From Leptospira bourretii (GTDB lineage: Bacteria; Spirochaetota; Leptospiria; Leptospirales; Leptospiraceae), in assembly GCF_004770145.1 (NCBI RefSeq), contig NZ_RQFW01000022.1:1-64000 (forward strand): a DNA stretch of 64,000 nucleotides. The letters are read 5' to 3'. Below the pieces are notes generated by a model that worked only from the letters and a program-made list of their open reading frames with translations, was not told where the DNA came from and ran no database searches. Below, piece by piece: positions 42,672 to 51,207 of this stretch (position 1 is the stretch's first letter; each line of letters opens with the position of its first letter). The translations under genes were made by a program, and so were the position numbers.

Positions 42672-45159
42672 TCGTATTTTATTCGGGATTTTCCTCTTTT
42701 GTTTTGGATCCCCAATATTCGCTGTGAGTATTCGTGCGAAACTCATCAATCCAAAAAAGGAAATTGCAGAAAAGAATTTATCTGTTTTAATTTTCGAAAC
42801 AAAGAAATTTGCACAAACAGATGCAGAGGGGAATGTCACTCTTGATTTTCCATCTTCCGGTGAATACACCTTGCGTTTGTTACGTGATACAGGAATCCAA
42901 GAAATAAAAATTTCTGTGGGATCCGAAGATGAATCTAGAACCATTTACACTGAAAAAAAAGCAAGTGCCCCGAAAACAGGAATTGTTGTGGAAGGAGAAC
43001 GAGAAAAGACTATTGCCTCTCGTACTAAAGTTCGTTACGAAGAAATCAAAAGGATGCCTGGAACCTTTGGTGAAGCTCTTCGTGCTTTGGAAACCCTTCC
43101 TGGAGTCATTCCCAATATTGGATTTGGCGGGGGTGCGAATGGAATTATTGTACGCGGTGCCAACCCAAATGCAAACACCTATCTTTATGATGACCTTCCT
43201 ATTTTATACCCCTTCCATTTAGATGGATTAACATCTGTCATTCATAATGACTTAATTAAATCTATTGATTTATATTCAGGTGCTTATCCAGCAAACTTTA
43301 ATAATGCGACAGGTGGTATCATTGAAATCGAAACTGTTGACTCTGTGCAAAAAACAAAAGGTGCTTTTCAAGTTTCCTTATGGAACACAACTGCTTATGC
43401 GGCGACACCCACTTCAGGCGGCAAAGGATATTTGGCGATTGCTGGTAAACTTGGATATTTGGATAAATCGTTAGGTGCAACAGGTTTATTGCCTGAAGGG
43501 ATTCGACTTCCTCGATATAACGATTCTCAAATCAAATATGTGCATAACTTTACACCGGAACACCAAATATCTTTTTATAATTTAACTGCACAGGATAACT
43601 TTGCAATTAACGTTCCAAACAAACCTGCAAATGATCCAACAGCTTCAGCATTTGCACTTCTTAGTGGAGCCAAAGCAAGTTTTGGACAAAGTTTCCGTAC
43701 GACTGCACTTAGATATACCTGGATTCCTGGTGATAAATTCCAAAACCGTATTACACTAATTAACTTTGATCCAATTGGAGAATACAACGTTGGATTTGGA
43801 ACCATCCAAGGAAAACAATACCAAAGGGGAAGTTATGTCGGTGTTCGTCAAGATGCGTATTGGACAGCGACAAAGTTTCTAAAAGTGGATTTTGGAACTG
43901 AAGTTAGAAAGTTTTCCTTTAGAGATTATGGAACAGAAGTGGCACTCCGTGATCCAACAAATCCTTCACCTAACCCATACAATTCGGCAAATCCTGATTT
44001 TGTGGGTAGGCCAATTAGCATTCAAGGAAATTCACCATATTACAATGCATACACGACCCTTCACTTTAAATTTGGAAATTTTGTATTTGAGCCAGGTGCT
44101 CGTTACGACTATGTCCAAGTCACTGGCAACGGTGCACTAACACCAAGGGCAACAGCTTCTTACACATTCCCCGAAGTAGGAAAAGGGATGACGATTTATG
44201 GAAGTGGTGGTGATGTTTCCAGATTTCCATTAACCACAAATTTCAATTCAGAAACAGGAAACCCTGATTTACGTTTCGAAAGAGCACGAAAAGTAAGTGC
44301 CGGGATTGATCAAAAAATCGATCAAGTTTGGCAAGTGAAGATGGAAGTGTTCAAAAACCAATTCACTGATACGATCATTGACGATCCTTATGTATCCACT
44401 CCTGTTGGGTTGAATCCAGACAAAGGACAATGGTTAACACAACCGATTGTCGCCAATCGTCCGTTAAATTATTCCAACAGGGCGTCTGGTTGGTCCCATG
44501 GATATGAACTCTTAATCCGTAAAAATGCACGTCCAGGAACAAGAGATTGGTTTGGTTGGATTTCCTATACTTGGTCTCAGTCATTCCAAAATACAAACTT
44601 ATACCAAGTTTACGAAGGTGACAATTCACAAGTAGGTGGGATTGAAAGAAAAATTCTTGCTGCATACTTTCCAAACTCAGTCGAACAATTAGCACCTTGG
44701 GATAGGACTCATGTTGCCAATTTTATTTATGGTTGGAGAATGAATGAAAAATTCCAAATAGGAGGAAGATGGAGTTACTTAACTGCAATTCCGACTCGTC
44801 CCGTTGTTGGAGATGACGGTGGTCAGTTTTCAAATCCACTCAACGGACTTACTTATTGGAATCCGCAATATTCAAATAACCCTTACTCATCGCAATATGG
44901 TTATGTGAAACGTGGAACCGACTTTCATAGATTCGACATTCGTTTTGATGTCTTTGAAAATTATTCATGGGGATACCTAAACTGGTATTTAGAAATCGTA
45001 AACGTTTATATGAGAAAAAATAAAAACGGATATGACTTCGACAACTCCCGACCATTTTCAGCAACAAACCCAAAAGAAAATGACACCTTCGGAACCTTAG
45101 AACTTCCAGGTGGAACAGTGATTCCATTCTTTAACGTTGGTATGGAGGTACATTTCTAA
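42643..45159 (+). CDS. TonB-dependent outer-membrane receptor
   Basis: The 838-residue active-transport barrel starts with a signal peptide ending I-F-A (about residue 27). Next is a carboxypeptidase-regulatory-like beta-sandwich (30-100), then the plug (about 120-235: M-P-G-T-F-G-E-A-L-R-A-L-E-T-L-P-G-V, G-I-I-V-R-G, then F-N-N-A-T-G-G-I-I-E-I). A 22-strand barrel ends in V-G-M-E-V-H-F, the terminal aromatic signature. The substrate is not evident; location beside a copper cluster or sensing genes is only suggestive. Energised by the ExbB-ExbD-TonB encoded downstream. Its stop overlaps the next ATG (TAATG). Confidence 0.92.
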   Translation: MKSAKFKLNNRILFGIFLFCFGSPIFAVSIRAKLINPKKEIAEKNLSVLIFETKKFAQTDAEGNVTLDFPSSGEYTLRLLRDTGIQEIKISVGSEDESRTIYTEKKASAPKTGIVVEGEREKTIASRTKVRYEEIKRMPGTFGEALRALETLPGVIPNIGFGGGANGIIVRGANPNANTYLYDDLPILYPFHLDGLTSVIHNDLIKSIDLYSGAYPANFNNATGGIIEIETVDSVQKTKGAFQVSLWNTTAYAATPTSGGKGYLAIAGKLGYLDKSLGATGLLPEGIRLPRYNDSQIKYVHNFTPEHQISFYNLTAQDNFAINVPNKPANDPTASAFALLSGAKASFGQSFRTTALRYTWIPGDKFQNRITLINFDPIGEYNVGFGTIQGKQYQRGSYVGVRQDAYWTATKFLKVDFGTEVRKFSFRDYGTEVALRDPTNPSPNPYNSANPDFVGRPISIQGNSPYYNAYTTLHFKFGNFVFEPGARYDYVQVTGNGALTPRATASYTFPEVGKGMTIYGSGGDVSRFPLTTNFNSETGNPDLRFERARKVSAGIDQKIDQVWQVKMEVFKNQFTDTIIDDPYVSTPVGLNPDKGQWLTQPIVANRPLNYSNRASGWSHGYELLIRKNARPGTRDWFGWISYTWSQSFQNTNLYQVYEGDNSQVGGIERKILAAYFPNSVEQLAPWDRTHVANFIYGWRMNEKFQIGGRWSYLTAIPTRPVVGDDGGQFSNPLNGLTYWNPQYSNNPYSSQYGYVKRGTDFHRFDIRFDVFENYSWGYLNWYLEIVNVYMRKNKNGYDFDNSRPFSATNPKENDTFGTLELPGGTVIPFFNVGMEVHF

Positions 45160-45659
45160 TGAAATATTCGATCCTATTTTTGGGAATTGTGATGGTGTTC
45201 TCTTGTGCCGAATCAAAAAAATTTGAAGATTCTTATAAAGAAACAGTTTTATTACAATACCTAACCACACCGAACGCTCCACAAGAAACATGTGAATCCA
45301 TGATAACCAATAAAGATTTATGTTTCAAAGCATATGCTACAGCAGTCGGTGGAAGTTTCACAGATACTCCATCGGCAGCAAAAACAACAACTTGCCAAGG
45401 ATTGATCACCACAACATATAAAAATATGTCTGGGATAGCACAAACCTGCTCTTTCAATTGCCAAGTCACTGATTGGAAATCAAAAACTTCCTCTGGTTTT
45501 TGTGCACAGTCAACGATCCCCACATTGATTGAATCAAGTCTAACTTCAAGTTCAGTAATATCTTGTTTAAGATCTTGTTTTGCATCCACAAACAATCAAA
45601 TTAGTAACGATCAAATACCATTATATTTATTATTTAATAACATTCAAAACGGAGGATAA
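45159..45659 (+). CDS. Cys-rich lipoprotein coupled to the TonB-dependent receptor
   Basis: The 166-residue lipoprotein has a signal ending M-V-F-S-C (Cys16). Eight further Cys include two C-x3-C pairs (C-S-F-N-C and C-L-R-S-C), allowing four disulfides. It starts on the last base of the receptor stop codon, so translation is tightly coupled. A surface or periplasmic partner of the receptor, such as a ligand-capturing lipoprotein, is the natural hypothesis but is not shown. No known family recognised. Confidence 0.7.
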   Translation: MKYSILFLGIVMVFSCAESKKFEDSYKETVLLQYLTTPNAPQETCESMITNKDLCFKAYATAVGGSFTDTPSAAKTTTCQGLITTTYKNMSGIAQTCSFNCQVTDWKSKTSSGFCAQSTIPTLIESSLTSSSVISCLRSCFASTNNQISNDQIPLYLLFNNIQNGG

Positions 45660-45660
45660 T

Positions 45661-46275
45661 ATGCAAGAGTATGTAGAATTAGGGGAAGAATTAGTCTTTA
45701 TAGCAATGGCGGTGGCGAGTGTGATCGCTTTGGCAGTATTTGCAGAAAGGTTGATTTATTTTAAAAAATCTCTAGGTAAAAAAAACGAAGACTACTTAAC
45801 AGAAGTTAGAACTTCATTACAAGAAGAACCAGAAATTCATTGGAAAACGGATGCTGGTGAAGAATCAATTTATACTCGATTCATTCAATTTGCTCTAAAC
45901 CAATTGAAATTAGGCCGCAAAGGATTAGATGAAAGTTTAGATGGTCAAATTTTATCTGAAAAATTAGAATTGGAGAAACGTTTACCAATCCTAAATACTT
46001 TGGGAAATAATGCTCCTTTCATTGGTCTACTCGGAACAGTTCTAGGTGTCATCAAAGCATTTTATGGTTTGGGAACCTTAGGAAGTTCCGGTGCAGAAGT
46101 TGTCATGCGGTCTATTTCAACTGCCCTCCTTGCAACAGCTGCCGGTCTTGCCGTGGCAATTCCTGTGGTAATGGCTAACAATTATTTTTCTCGTAAATCC
46201 AAAGTCATCCTACAGAATTTGGAAATTCTGAAAAAAGAACTACTCTCTTATCAAATGAATAAGACAAAGGTATAA
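45661..46275 (+). CDS. exbB: ExbB/TolQ-type proton channel
   Basis: Inner-membrane subunit of the TonB energy-transducing complex. Starting at the ATG at 45661, behind GGAGG, gives 204 residues; an in-frame TTG further upstream at 45580 would run into the previous gene. Three membrane segments are visible (about 10-30, 112-135, 152-178). The conserved block P-I-L-N-T-L-G-N-N-A-P-F-I-G-L-L-G-T-V-L-G-V-I and M-R-S-I-S-T-A-L-L-A-T-A-A-G-L match the MotA/TolQ/ExbB family. Third base after the previous stop; exbD follows 2 bases on. Confidence 0.92.
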   Translation: MQEYVELGEELVFIAMAVASVIALAVFAERLIYFKKSLGKKNEDYLTEVRTSLQEEPEIHWKTDAGEESIYTRFIQFALNQLKLGRKGLDESLDGQILSEKLELEKRLPILNTLGNNAPFIGLLGTVLGVIKAFYGLGTLGSSGAEVVMRSISTALLATAAGLAVAIPVVMANNYFSRKSKVILQNLEILKKELLSYQMNKTKV

Positions 46276-46277
46276 TT

Positions 46278-46679
46278 ATGGCTGGTGCATCAGGTTCACA
46301 AGACGAAGAAATTGGAAGTATCAACATCACACCTATGGTGGATGTGATTTTAGTACTTCTTGTAATTTTTATGGTAACAGCAAACTTCCTAAAAAAAGAA
46401 AGTTTGAATATCAATTTGCCGAAAGTACAAGCGGCTGATCCAAACGTTGCGGAATCGGTCCAAGTAGCGTTAACTAAAACTGGCGCAATTCTTTTGGAAG
46501 GAAAAGACACAGACATTTCAGGTTTGGTAAGAAATCTGGAAAGAGAAGCAAAAATTAGACCTAACATGCGTTTAACTCTCTCTGCCGATGAAAGCCTTCC
46601 TTATGGAAAAATTACGGAGCTGATGGGAATCATCCGAAAAGCGGGTGTGACTAAAATTGCCCTCAGTGTAAAAAAATGA
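46278..46679 (+). CDS. exbD: ExbD-type TonB energy transducer
   Basis: The 133-residue protein has one N-terminal membrane helix carrying the essential Asp22 in N-I-T-P-M-V-D-V-I-L-V-L-L-V, and a periplasmic domain. Length and motif are standard for ExbD/TolR. It sits between exbB (2-base gap) and tonB (ATGA overlap). Confidence 0.94.
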   Translation: MAGASGSQDEEIGSINITPMVDVILVLLVIFMVTANFLKKESLNINLPKVQAADPNVAESVQVALTKTGAILLEGKDTDISGLVRNLEREAKIRPNMRLTLSADESLPYGKITELMGIIRKAGVTKIALSVKK

Positions 46680-47329
46680 ATCGCTTCGCGGAATTATTGG
46701 ATAAATTCAAACATTCCATCAAACAAAATAGAGAACGTATATTCCATCTTTGTTTGATTGGCAGTTTGTTTCTCCATACCGCAACTTACGCTGGTTACAA
46801 GATTAGCCAATTACGTGGCGATGAAGTGGTTGAAGATTCAAACTTTGAAGATGTAGACGTTAGTTTCGAAGAAATTCCACCTGAACTCATTGGAGGCACT
46901 TCCTCTCCAGCACCCATCGAAAAACAAGAATGGGTAGAAGGAAGTAACAAAGACAAAGCCGACGAACCAGATAACTCTGACATCAATCCAAACCAACTTT
47001 CTGGGAATGGAACTGATAAAGATGGATACTTGTTTTCCTTTAACGGAGACAAAATGCCGACGGCCATCATTGACTTCGATTTAAAGGAATACTTTCCTCC
47101 GCAAGCCAAAGCAGCAAACATTGTCGAGAAACAAGTTGTACTTCTTGTCCAGGTAAATGAAGATGGAAGTCTTCAGTCTGCTAAAATTGTTTCTGGTCGT
47201 GCTGGATACGGATTTGAAGAAGCTGCTATGAAACTCATCAAACGAGTTCGTTTTAGTCCAGGTTATGTGCAGGGACAACCTAAAAAAATGGCACATAGAC
47301 TTCCTATTTTATTTTCCCTAGAAGACTAA
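46676..47329 (+). CDS. tonB: TonB-like energy transducer
   Basis: The 217-residue protein has a cytoplasmic start, a membrane helix at about 24-42 and an acidic/Pro-containing periplasmic linker that is shorter and less Pro-rich than in E. coli. The C-terminal TonB domain (about 135-217) has L-V-Q-V-N-E-D-G-S-L-Q-S-A-K-I-V-S-G-x-G and F-E-E-A-A-M-K-L-I-K. It starts inside the exbD stop (ATGA). It would contact the TonB box of the receptor encoded upstream. Confidence 0.9.
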   Translation: MNRFAELLDKFKHSIKQNRERIFHLCLIGSLFLHTATYAGYKISQLRGDEVVEDSNFEDVDVSFEEIPPELIGGTSSPAPIEKQEWVEGSNKDKADEPDNSDINPNQLSGNGTDKDGYLFSFNGDKMPTAIIDFDLKEYFPPQAKAANIVEKQVVLLVQVNEDGSLQSAKIVSGRAGYGFEEAAMKLIKRVRFSPGYVQGQPKKMAHRLPILFSLED

Positions 47330-47339
47330 TACTAGTTAT

Positions 47340-49256
47340 ATGGGAAATTTTTGGAGCAGATTTTTAGAAAAACCAACTCTATCAATCTGTCTCCTTTCTC
47401 TCGTCATCACTGTTGCAGTTACTTCTTATGGTTATTCTGTATTAAAACCAACAGATAGTTCTTTAGCTGAATATTACCTGGCAGAAAATACTGAATACTT
47501 TGTTGGTGATATACCAGCGGATGATAATGGAACCATTGACTTTCAGAAAATGCATAAAGTGTATTGGGAATCCATCTTCGGTTGGATCAATGATTCTGAA
47601 CTCCAACGAATTACAGATTCCGAATTTATTTGGTTACGTTCCAAAGCATTTCCAAATCACAAAGAGACGGAGAATCTTTATTTATTATTAGAACATGGCG
47701 GATTGAATATAGAGATTTTTAATGAGTACGGAGATTCCATTTTTAAGTATGGAAATTTTTCAGAACAAGAAAGACTGCCCAATATTTTCCAATCAAAATT
47801 TGATTGGGTCAAGGTTCCAAACGATGATTCAAAATACTACTACCTAAGGTTGTACCATAAAAAAGGAATTCTTTTTCTAATCTCTATTGTTGAAAACTTA
47901 GTAGGTAAACAAACCGCCCTCTATAGAGAAATTGCTTTAAAAAATTTAACACCTATCTTCTTTCATTCATTTTTTTTGATGATCGGAATTATCTGTGCTC
48001 TCGTTTATTTCATTGAATACAAAAAGCAATACAACATTCTCCTTGATTTTTCTGCATTTTCCTTATGTTTCGGATTACTTGGACTCACATCCAATGTACT
48101 AATCCGATATTTATTTACAAATTCAGAAACATTATTCATTCTCACGACTATAGCTTCCAATTTTGTTTTTATACCTATGTTGTCAGGTGTGCGTCGTCTT
48201 TTCGGCAGCGGAAGTTTTCGAATTCTGGATGTTTTAATTTATATAGATGTATTTATTTGTTCTTTGACTACCATACTGGTTTTTTCTCTTCCTTTCTTTG
48301 ATTTATCACATACATTGCTTATTAGCAGTAGAACTTTTTTTATCTTATTCAATCTTTTAAATATTCTAGGACCAATTTTCATTACCTTTGAATCGTGGAA
48401 AAAAGGGAATCAGGAAGCCTTTGGTCATTTTATCGGATTCAGTGTTACACTTCTCCTTGTAATCCTAGAGTTGTTTATTGCAATCAAATCCAATGATAAC
48501 TCTACAAACAAAGTAGTTCTTTGGGGTGTCCTCTTTGGCGTGATCTCCCAAGGTTTTGCCTTAGAACGCACCATTTTTGCCAACAGGCAAAAAGCACAAG
48601 TATACAAAGAAGATTTACTTAAAGCAGAAAAGTCTCTAAAAGAAAGCCAACTCAAAACTCTACAAACAAAAATGAGTCCACATTATTTATTCAATTCTTT
48701 GAATACAATTCACGCTCTTCATAAAATTAAACCAGAGTTAATTGGAGATGCCATTCTAAGTTTAGCGAATAATTATCGATTCATTTCTGATCGCACGGAT
48801 AGAGATTGGATCCCGTTTGAAGAAGAGTGGAACTTTTTAGAAGACTACCTGCACCTTCAAAAATTAAGATTTTATGATACAGTACAAATTGATTTCAAAA
48901 AATCTGGAGACTTTTCTTCAGTAGTACTTCCTCCATTATTACTCCAACCTATCATTGAAAATTCTTTTAAACACGGATTTCGCGGCTCAGCCGATGAACA
49001 ATTTCAATTATTCATTCATGCAAAAATGATAAGAGATTCTGTTTTTAGTTTTGTTGTTTATGACAATGGAATAGGAATTCCTGAAGATTTACTTGCTGAT
49101 AAAACAAAACTTCTAGCCAGATCTCTTGGAAATATCAAAGAACGTTTAGGAAATATTTATTCGGAATTTAACTTTGAAGTAACCAGAAATTTTCCAGAAG
49201 GTGCTCGAACAGAAATAGAAATTATACTTAATTCTCGGGTCCAACAAGCTCTCTAA
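47340..49256 (+). CDS. 7TM LytS-like sensor histidine kinase
   Basis: The 638-residue membrane kinase has an N-terminal helix and an extracytoplasmic region (about 35-200). Seven membrane helices follow (about 205-425), then a coiled coil and a His_kinase (PF06580-type) domain with His448 in S-P-H-Y-L-F-N-S-L-N. The ATPase domain has L-L-L-Q-P-I-I-E-N-S-F-K-H-G and D-N-G-I-G-I-P. It is the last gene of the TonB operon, 10 bases after tonB, with no response regulator next to it. The LytTR regulator at 40692 is the best partner. Overlaps the convergent SCO-like gene by 29 bp. Confidence 0.9.
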   Translation: MGNFWSRFLEKPTLSICLLSLVITVAVTSYGYSVLKPTDSSLAEYYLAENTEYFVGDIPADDNGTIDFQKMHKVYWESIFGWINDSELQRITDSEFIWLRSKAFPNHKETENLYLLLEHGGLNIEIFNEYGDSIFKYGNFSEQERLPNIFQSKFDWVKVPNDDSKYYYLRLYHKKGILFLISIVENLVGKQTALYREIALKNLTPIFFHSFFLMIGIICALVYFIEYKKQYNILLDFSAFSLCFGLLGLTSNVLIRYLFTNSETLFILTTIASNFVFIPMLSGVRRLFGSGSFRILDVLIYIDVFICSLTTILVFSLPFFDLSHTLLISSRTFFILFNLLNILGPIFITFESWKKGNQEAFGHFIGFSVTLLLVILELFIAIKSNDNSTNKVVLWGVLFGVISQGFALERTIFANRQKAQVYKEDLLKAEKSLKESQLKTLQTKMSPHYLFNSLNTIHALHKIKPELIGDAILSLANNYRFISDRTDRDWIPFEEEWNFLEDYLHLQKLRFYDTVQIDFKKSGDFSSVVLPPLLLQPIIENSFKHGFRGSADEQFQLFIHAKMIRDSVFSFVVYDNGIGIPEDLLADKTKLLARSLGNIKERLGNIYSEFNFEVTRNFPEGARTEIEIILNSRVQQAL

Positions 49257-49800
49257 GTTTTGTCGCAAGAGCATTTGCAGAAACTCCACCAGGAAAATTG
49301 GCAAGTGTATTTAAATCTTCATCTAACACATAAATAAAATTGGAATGATCGATTCTGTAATTTTTTCCTTCGCCTACTTTTTCACGAACAATTCCAAATA
49401 AATCGGTAAGTTTAGTTAATGATTCCGCATTGGGAGAAAGTGCCGTCAAATTTTTTCCAGGGAAATTTTGAATGTAATTTTTGAGAGTTGTTGGAGAATC
49501 TCTGTCGGGATCAAGAGTTACAAAAATAAACCGAAAACGATTGGATTTTTCACCTAATATGAGTGATGCCCTTCCAAAGTTTGTCAGAGCCAATGGACAC
49601 ATATCTGGGCAATGCGAAAACCCAAAATACAGAACTGACTTTTTTTCAGTCCAAAACTTTGGCTCCAATAAACTTCCATCAGGTTTAACAAAAGATAGGT
49701 GTTTCCACTCTTCTTTGATATGATCTTCTTTAGATTTACAAAAAAAACTAAAGGTAAGAACAAATAAAATAAATACTATTTTTATACGGCAACGATCCAA
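49228..49800 (-). CDS. SCO1/SenC-family copper chaperone lipoprotein
   Basis: The 190-residue thioredoxin-fold protein has a signal ending F-S-F-F-C (Cys21), so it is probably membrane-anchored outside the cytoplasm. The copper ligands are present: Cys64 and Cys68 in C-P-D-M-C-P and His152 in D-H-S-N-F. SCO proteins deliver copper to cytochrome oxidase or act as thiol reductases; here the immediate partner is the multicopper oxidase gene, which overlaps its start by 19 bp. The 3' end overlaps the sensor kinase gene on the other strand. Confidence 0.92.
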   Translation of the reverse strand: MDRCRIKIVFILFVLTFSFFCKSKEDHIKEEWKHLSFVKPDGSLLEPKFWTEKKSVLYFGFSHCPDMCPLALTNFGRASLILGEKSNRFRFIFVTLDPDRDSPTTLKNYIQNFPGKNLTALSPNAESLTKLTDLFGIVREKVGEGKNYRIDHSNFIYVLDEDLNTLANFPGGVSANALATKLRELVGPEN

Positions 49801-50852
49801 CCCATTCCTCCATTTTCTGCCATATGTGTTTGGTGTGGATGAAACATATATCTCCCTTTTTTCTTAAGGACAAATTCAATCACAACTCGTTCTGTTTGTC
49901 CCAAAGAAACTACATCAGAATGACCATCTGGAACAACTGAACCTAAATTACGAATGATATCAAAAGTTTGTGCGTGTAAATGGAAAGTAATGATTGGTTC
50001 TCTTTCCATCATATTTTGAATGTAAAAGCGCACTCGTTCACCCACAGGAACCTTCATAGGATATCTGTCATAAATGCCAGCAATTCCATTCCAAGTATAA
50101 TAATCGTTCCCACCTTTACCTTTGGTATCCCAACCAGAAAATGTTAAAACAAATTCATGAGCGGGTTTACGTTTGACAGGTGGATCCACAAGCAATGCAC
50201 CATACAAACCTTTGGCGGTATGTAACATAAGTGGAGGAACATGGCAATGATATGGATGAAGTCCGATAGGACCTGCTTCAATTTGGTAAGTCCTTTCTCC
50301 GAAAGCAGCAATGGGTTCCCATCCATCTTCTAAGGGATCATGTGTTCCATGAAAATGTAAGGAATGGGGATCAGGACTTGAATTTTTAACATGGATTCGA
50401 AGTGTATCACCCAAATTTGCTCTAAGAACTGGCCCTGGGACAAGTCCATCAAAAGTCCAAGCGGGATAATTGATATTATGAGCAATATTCATACTCAATG
50501 GAAAAAGATTTAAACTAAAATCTTTAACCTTATTTTTCGTATTGGAATAGTTAGGTGGATAGTAAAACCGCTCAGTATATTCTTCTTTGATAAAAAAAGG
50601 TGGATGAGCCATACTTCCATATGTATTCGTGGCTCTTAGGCTTCCGCCTGCCCCAATGGAATTTTGGTAATTATCACTGACAGTTGGTGTTGTGACAATT
50701 CCAAAGTTTGCGGCAGTGGAAGAAAGATTCGGATCAGAAGGTCCACAAATTTCCTCAGAATTTCGAGTGTTATTTCTCATGGAACCAAACAAAGATCCCA
50801 CAAAACCCATCGCTCCAAACCCTAGTGTTGTTAAAAAACTCTTCCGATCCAT
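49782..50852 (-). CDS. Two-domain multicopper oxidase
   Basis: The 356-residue periplasmic copper enzyme has an N-terminal export signal that resembles a Tat signal (D-R-K-S-F-L) but lacks the second Arg. Domain 1 (about 110-225) has H163-S-L-H166-F-H168-G and Y-H202-C203-H204 with His211, so the type-1 copper Cys sits in domain 1. Domain 2 (about 230-356) has F-H291-L-H293 and F-H338-P-H340-Q-T-H343 but no type-1 Cys. This is the layout of type C two-domain oxidases and of copper nitrite reductase ancestors. Substrate not determined; copper or iron oxidation or a laccase role are possible. Two genes upstream encode a cupredoxin. Confidence 0.88.
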   Translation of the reverse strand: MDRKSFLTTLGFGAMGFVGSLFGSMRNNTRNSEEICGPSDPNLSSTAANFGIVTTPTVSDNYQNSIGAGGSLRATNTYGSMAHPPFFIKEEYTERFYYPPNYSNTKNKVKDFSLNLFPLSMNIAHNINYPAWTFDGLVPGPVLRANLGDTLRIHVKNSSPDPHSLHFHGTHDPLEDGWEPIAAFGERTYQIEAGPIGLHPYHCHVPPLMLHTAKGLYGALLVDPPVKRKPAHEFVLTFSGWDTKGKGGNDYYTWNGIAGIYDRYPMKVPVGERVRFYIQNMMEREPIITFHLHAQTFDIIRNLGSVVPDGHSDVVSLGQTERVVIEFVLKKKGRYMFHPHQTHMAENGGMGWIVAV

Positions 50853-50877
50853 AAATAAACTCTCTTTTTCTTTTGTC

Positions 50878-51189
50878 CTAAATGTGAGAAATTAAACTCA
50901 AAACCCAAACTAGAACCAAAACTCCTAACCCACCACCTACAGCGATTTGTTTGAATTTTTTTTCATATTCCTTGTCAGCTAACAAAAGATAAATTGCTGG
51001 ACCAAGAACTGGGATTACCAAAATCACAAGTGACCAAATAATCTGTTTTGTTGTGTCCATATCTTTTTGTTTAGATAATCCAAACAATGCCAAAGGCGCC
51101 CATACCATCGTTAAAACGAAAGGAAGGTAATACGCATAGGATCCGATAAAATAAGTCCAAAAACCTGGGTTTGCAAAAGTTGTTTCCAT
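50878..51189 (-). CDS. Small three-TM protein, PLDc_N-like
   Basis: The 103-residue integral membrane protein has three helices and the L-V-I-L-V-I-P-V-L-G-P-A-I-Y-L-L segment of PLDc_N-type (phospholipase D nuclease N-terminal) membrane domains, without any nuclease part. Its sequence aligns along its length with the C-terminal membrane region of the next upstream gene (51208-53178), so one arose by duplication of the other. It sits between the multicopper oxidase and the cupredoxin fusion in one transcription direction; perhaps an assembly or anchor subunit. Confidence 0.75.
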   Translation of the reverse strand: METTFANPGFWTYFIGSYAYYLPFVLTMVWAPLALFGLSKQKDMDTTKQIIWSLVILVIPVLGPAIYLLLADKEYEKKFKQIAVGGGLGVLVLVWVLSLISHI

Positions 51190-51207
51190 AAATAATCTCC
51201 TAAATGA

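Noticed and set aside
38759..49256. Horizontal-transfer island around the TonB system
   Set aside because: No integrase, tRNA, flanking direct repeat or obvious change in base composition was seen.
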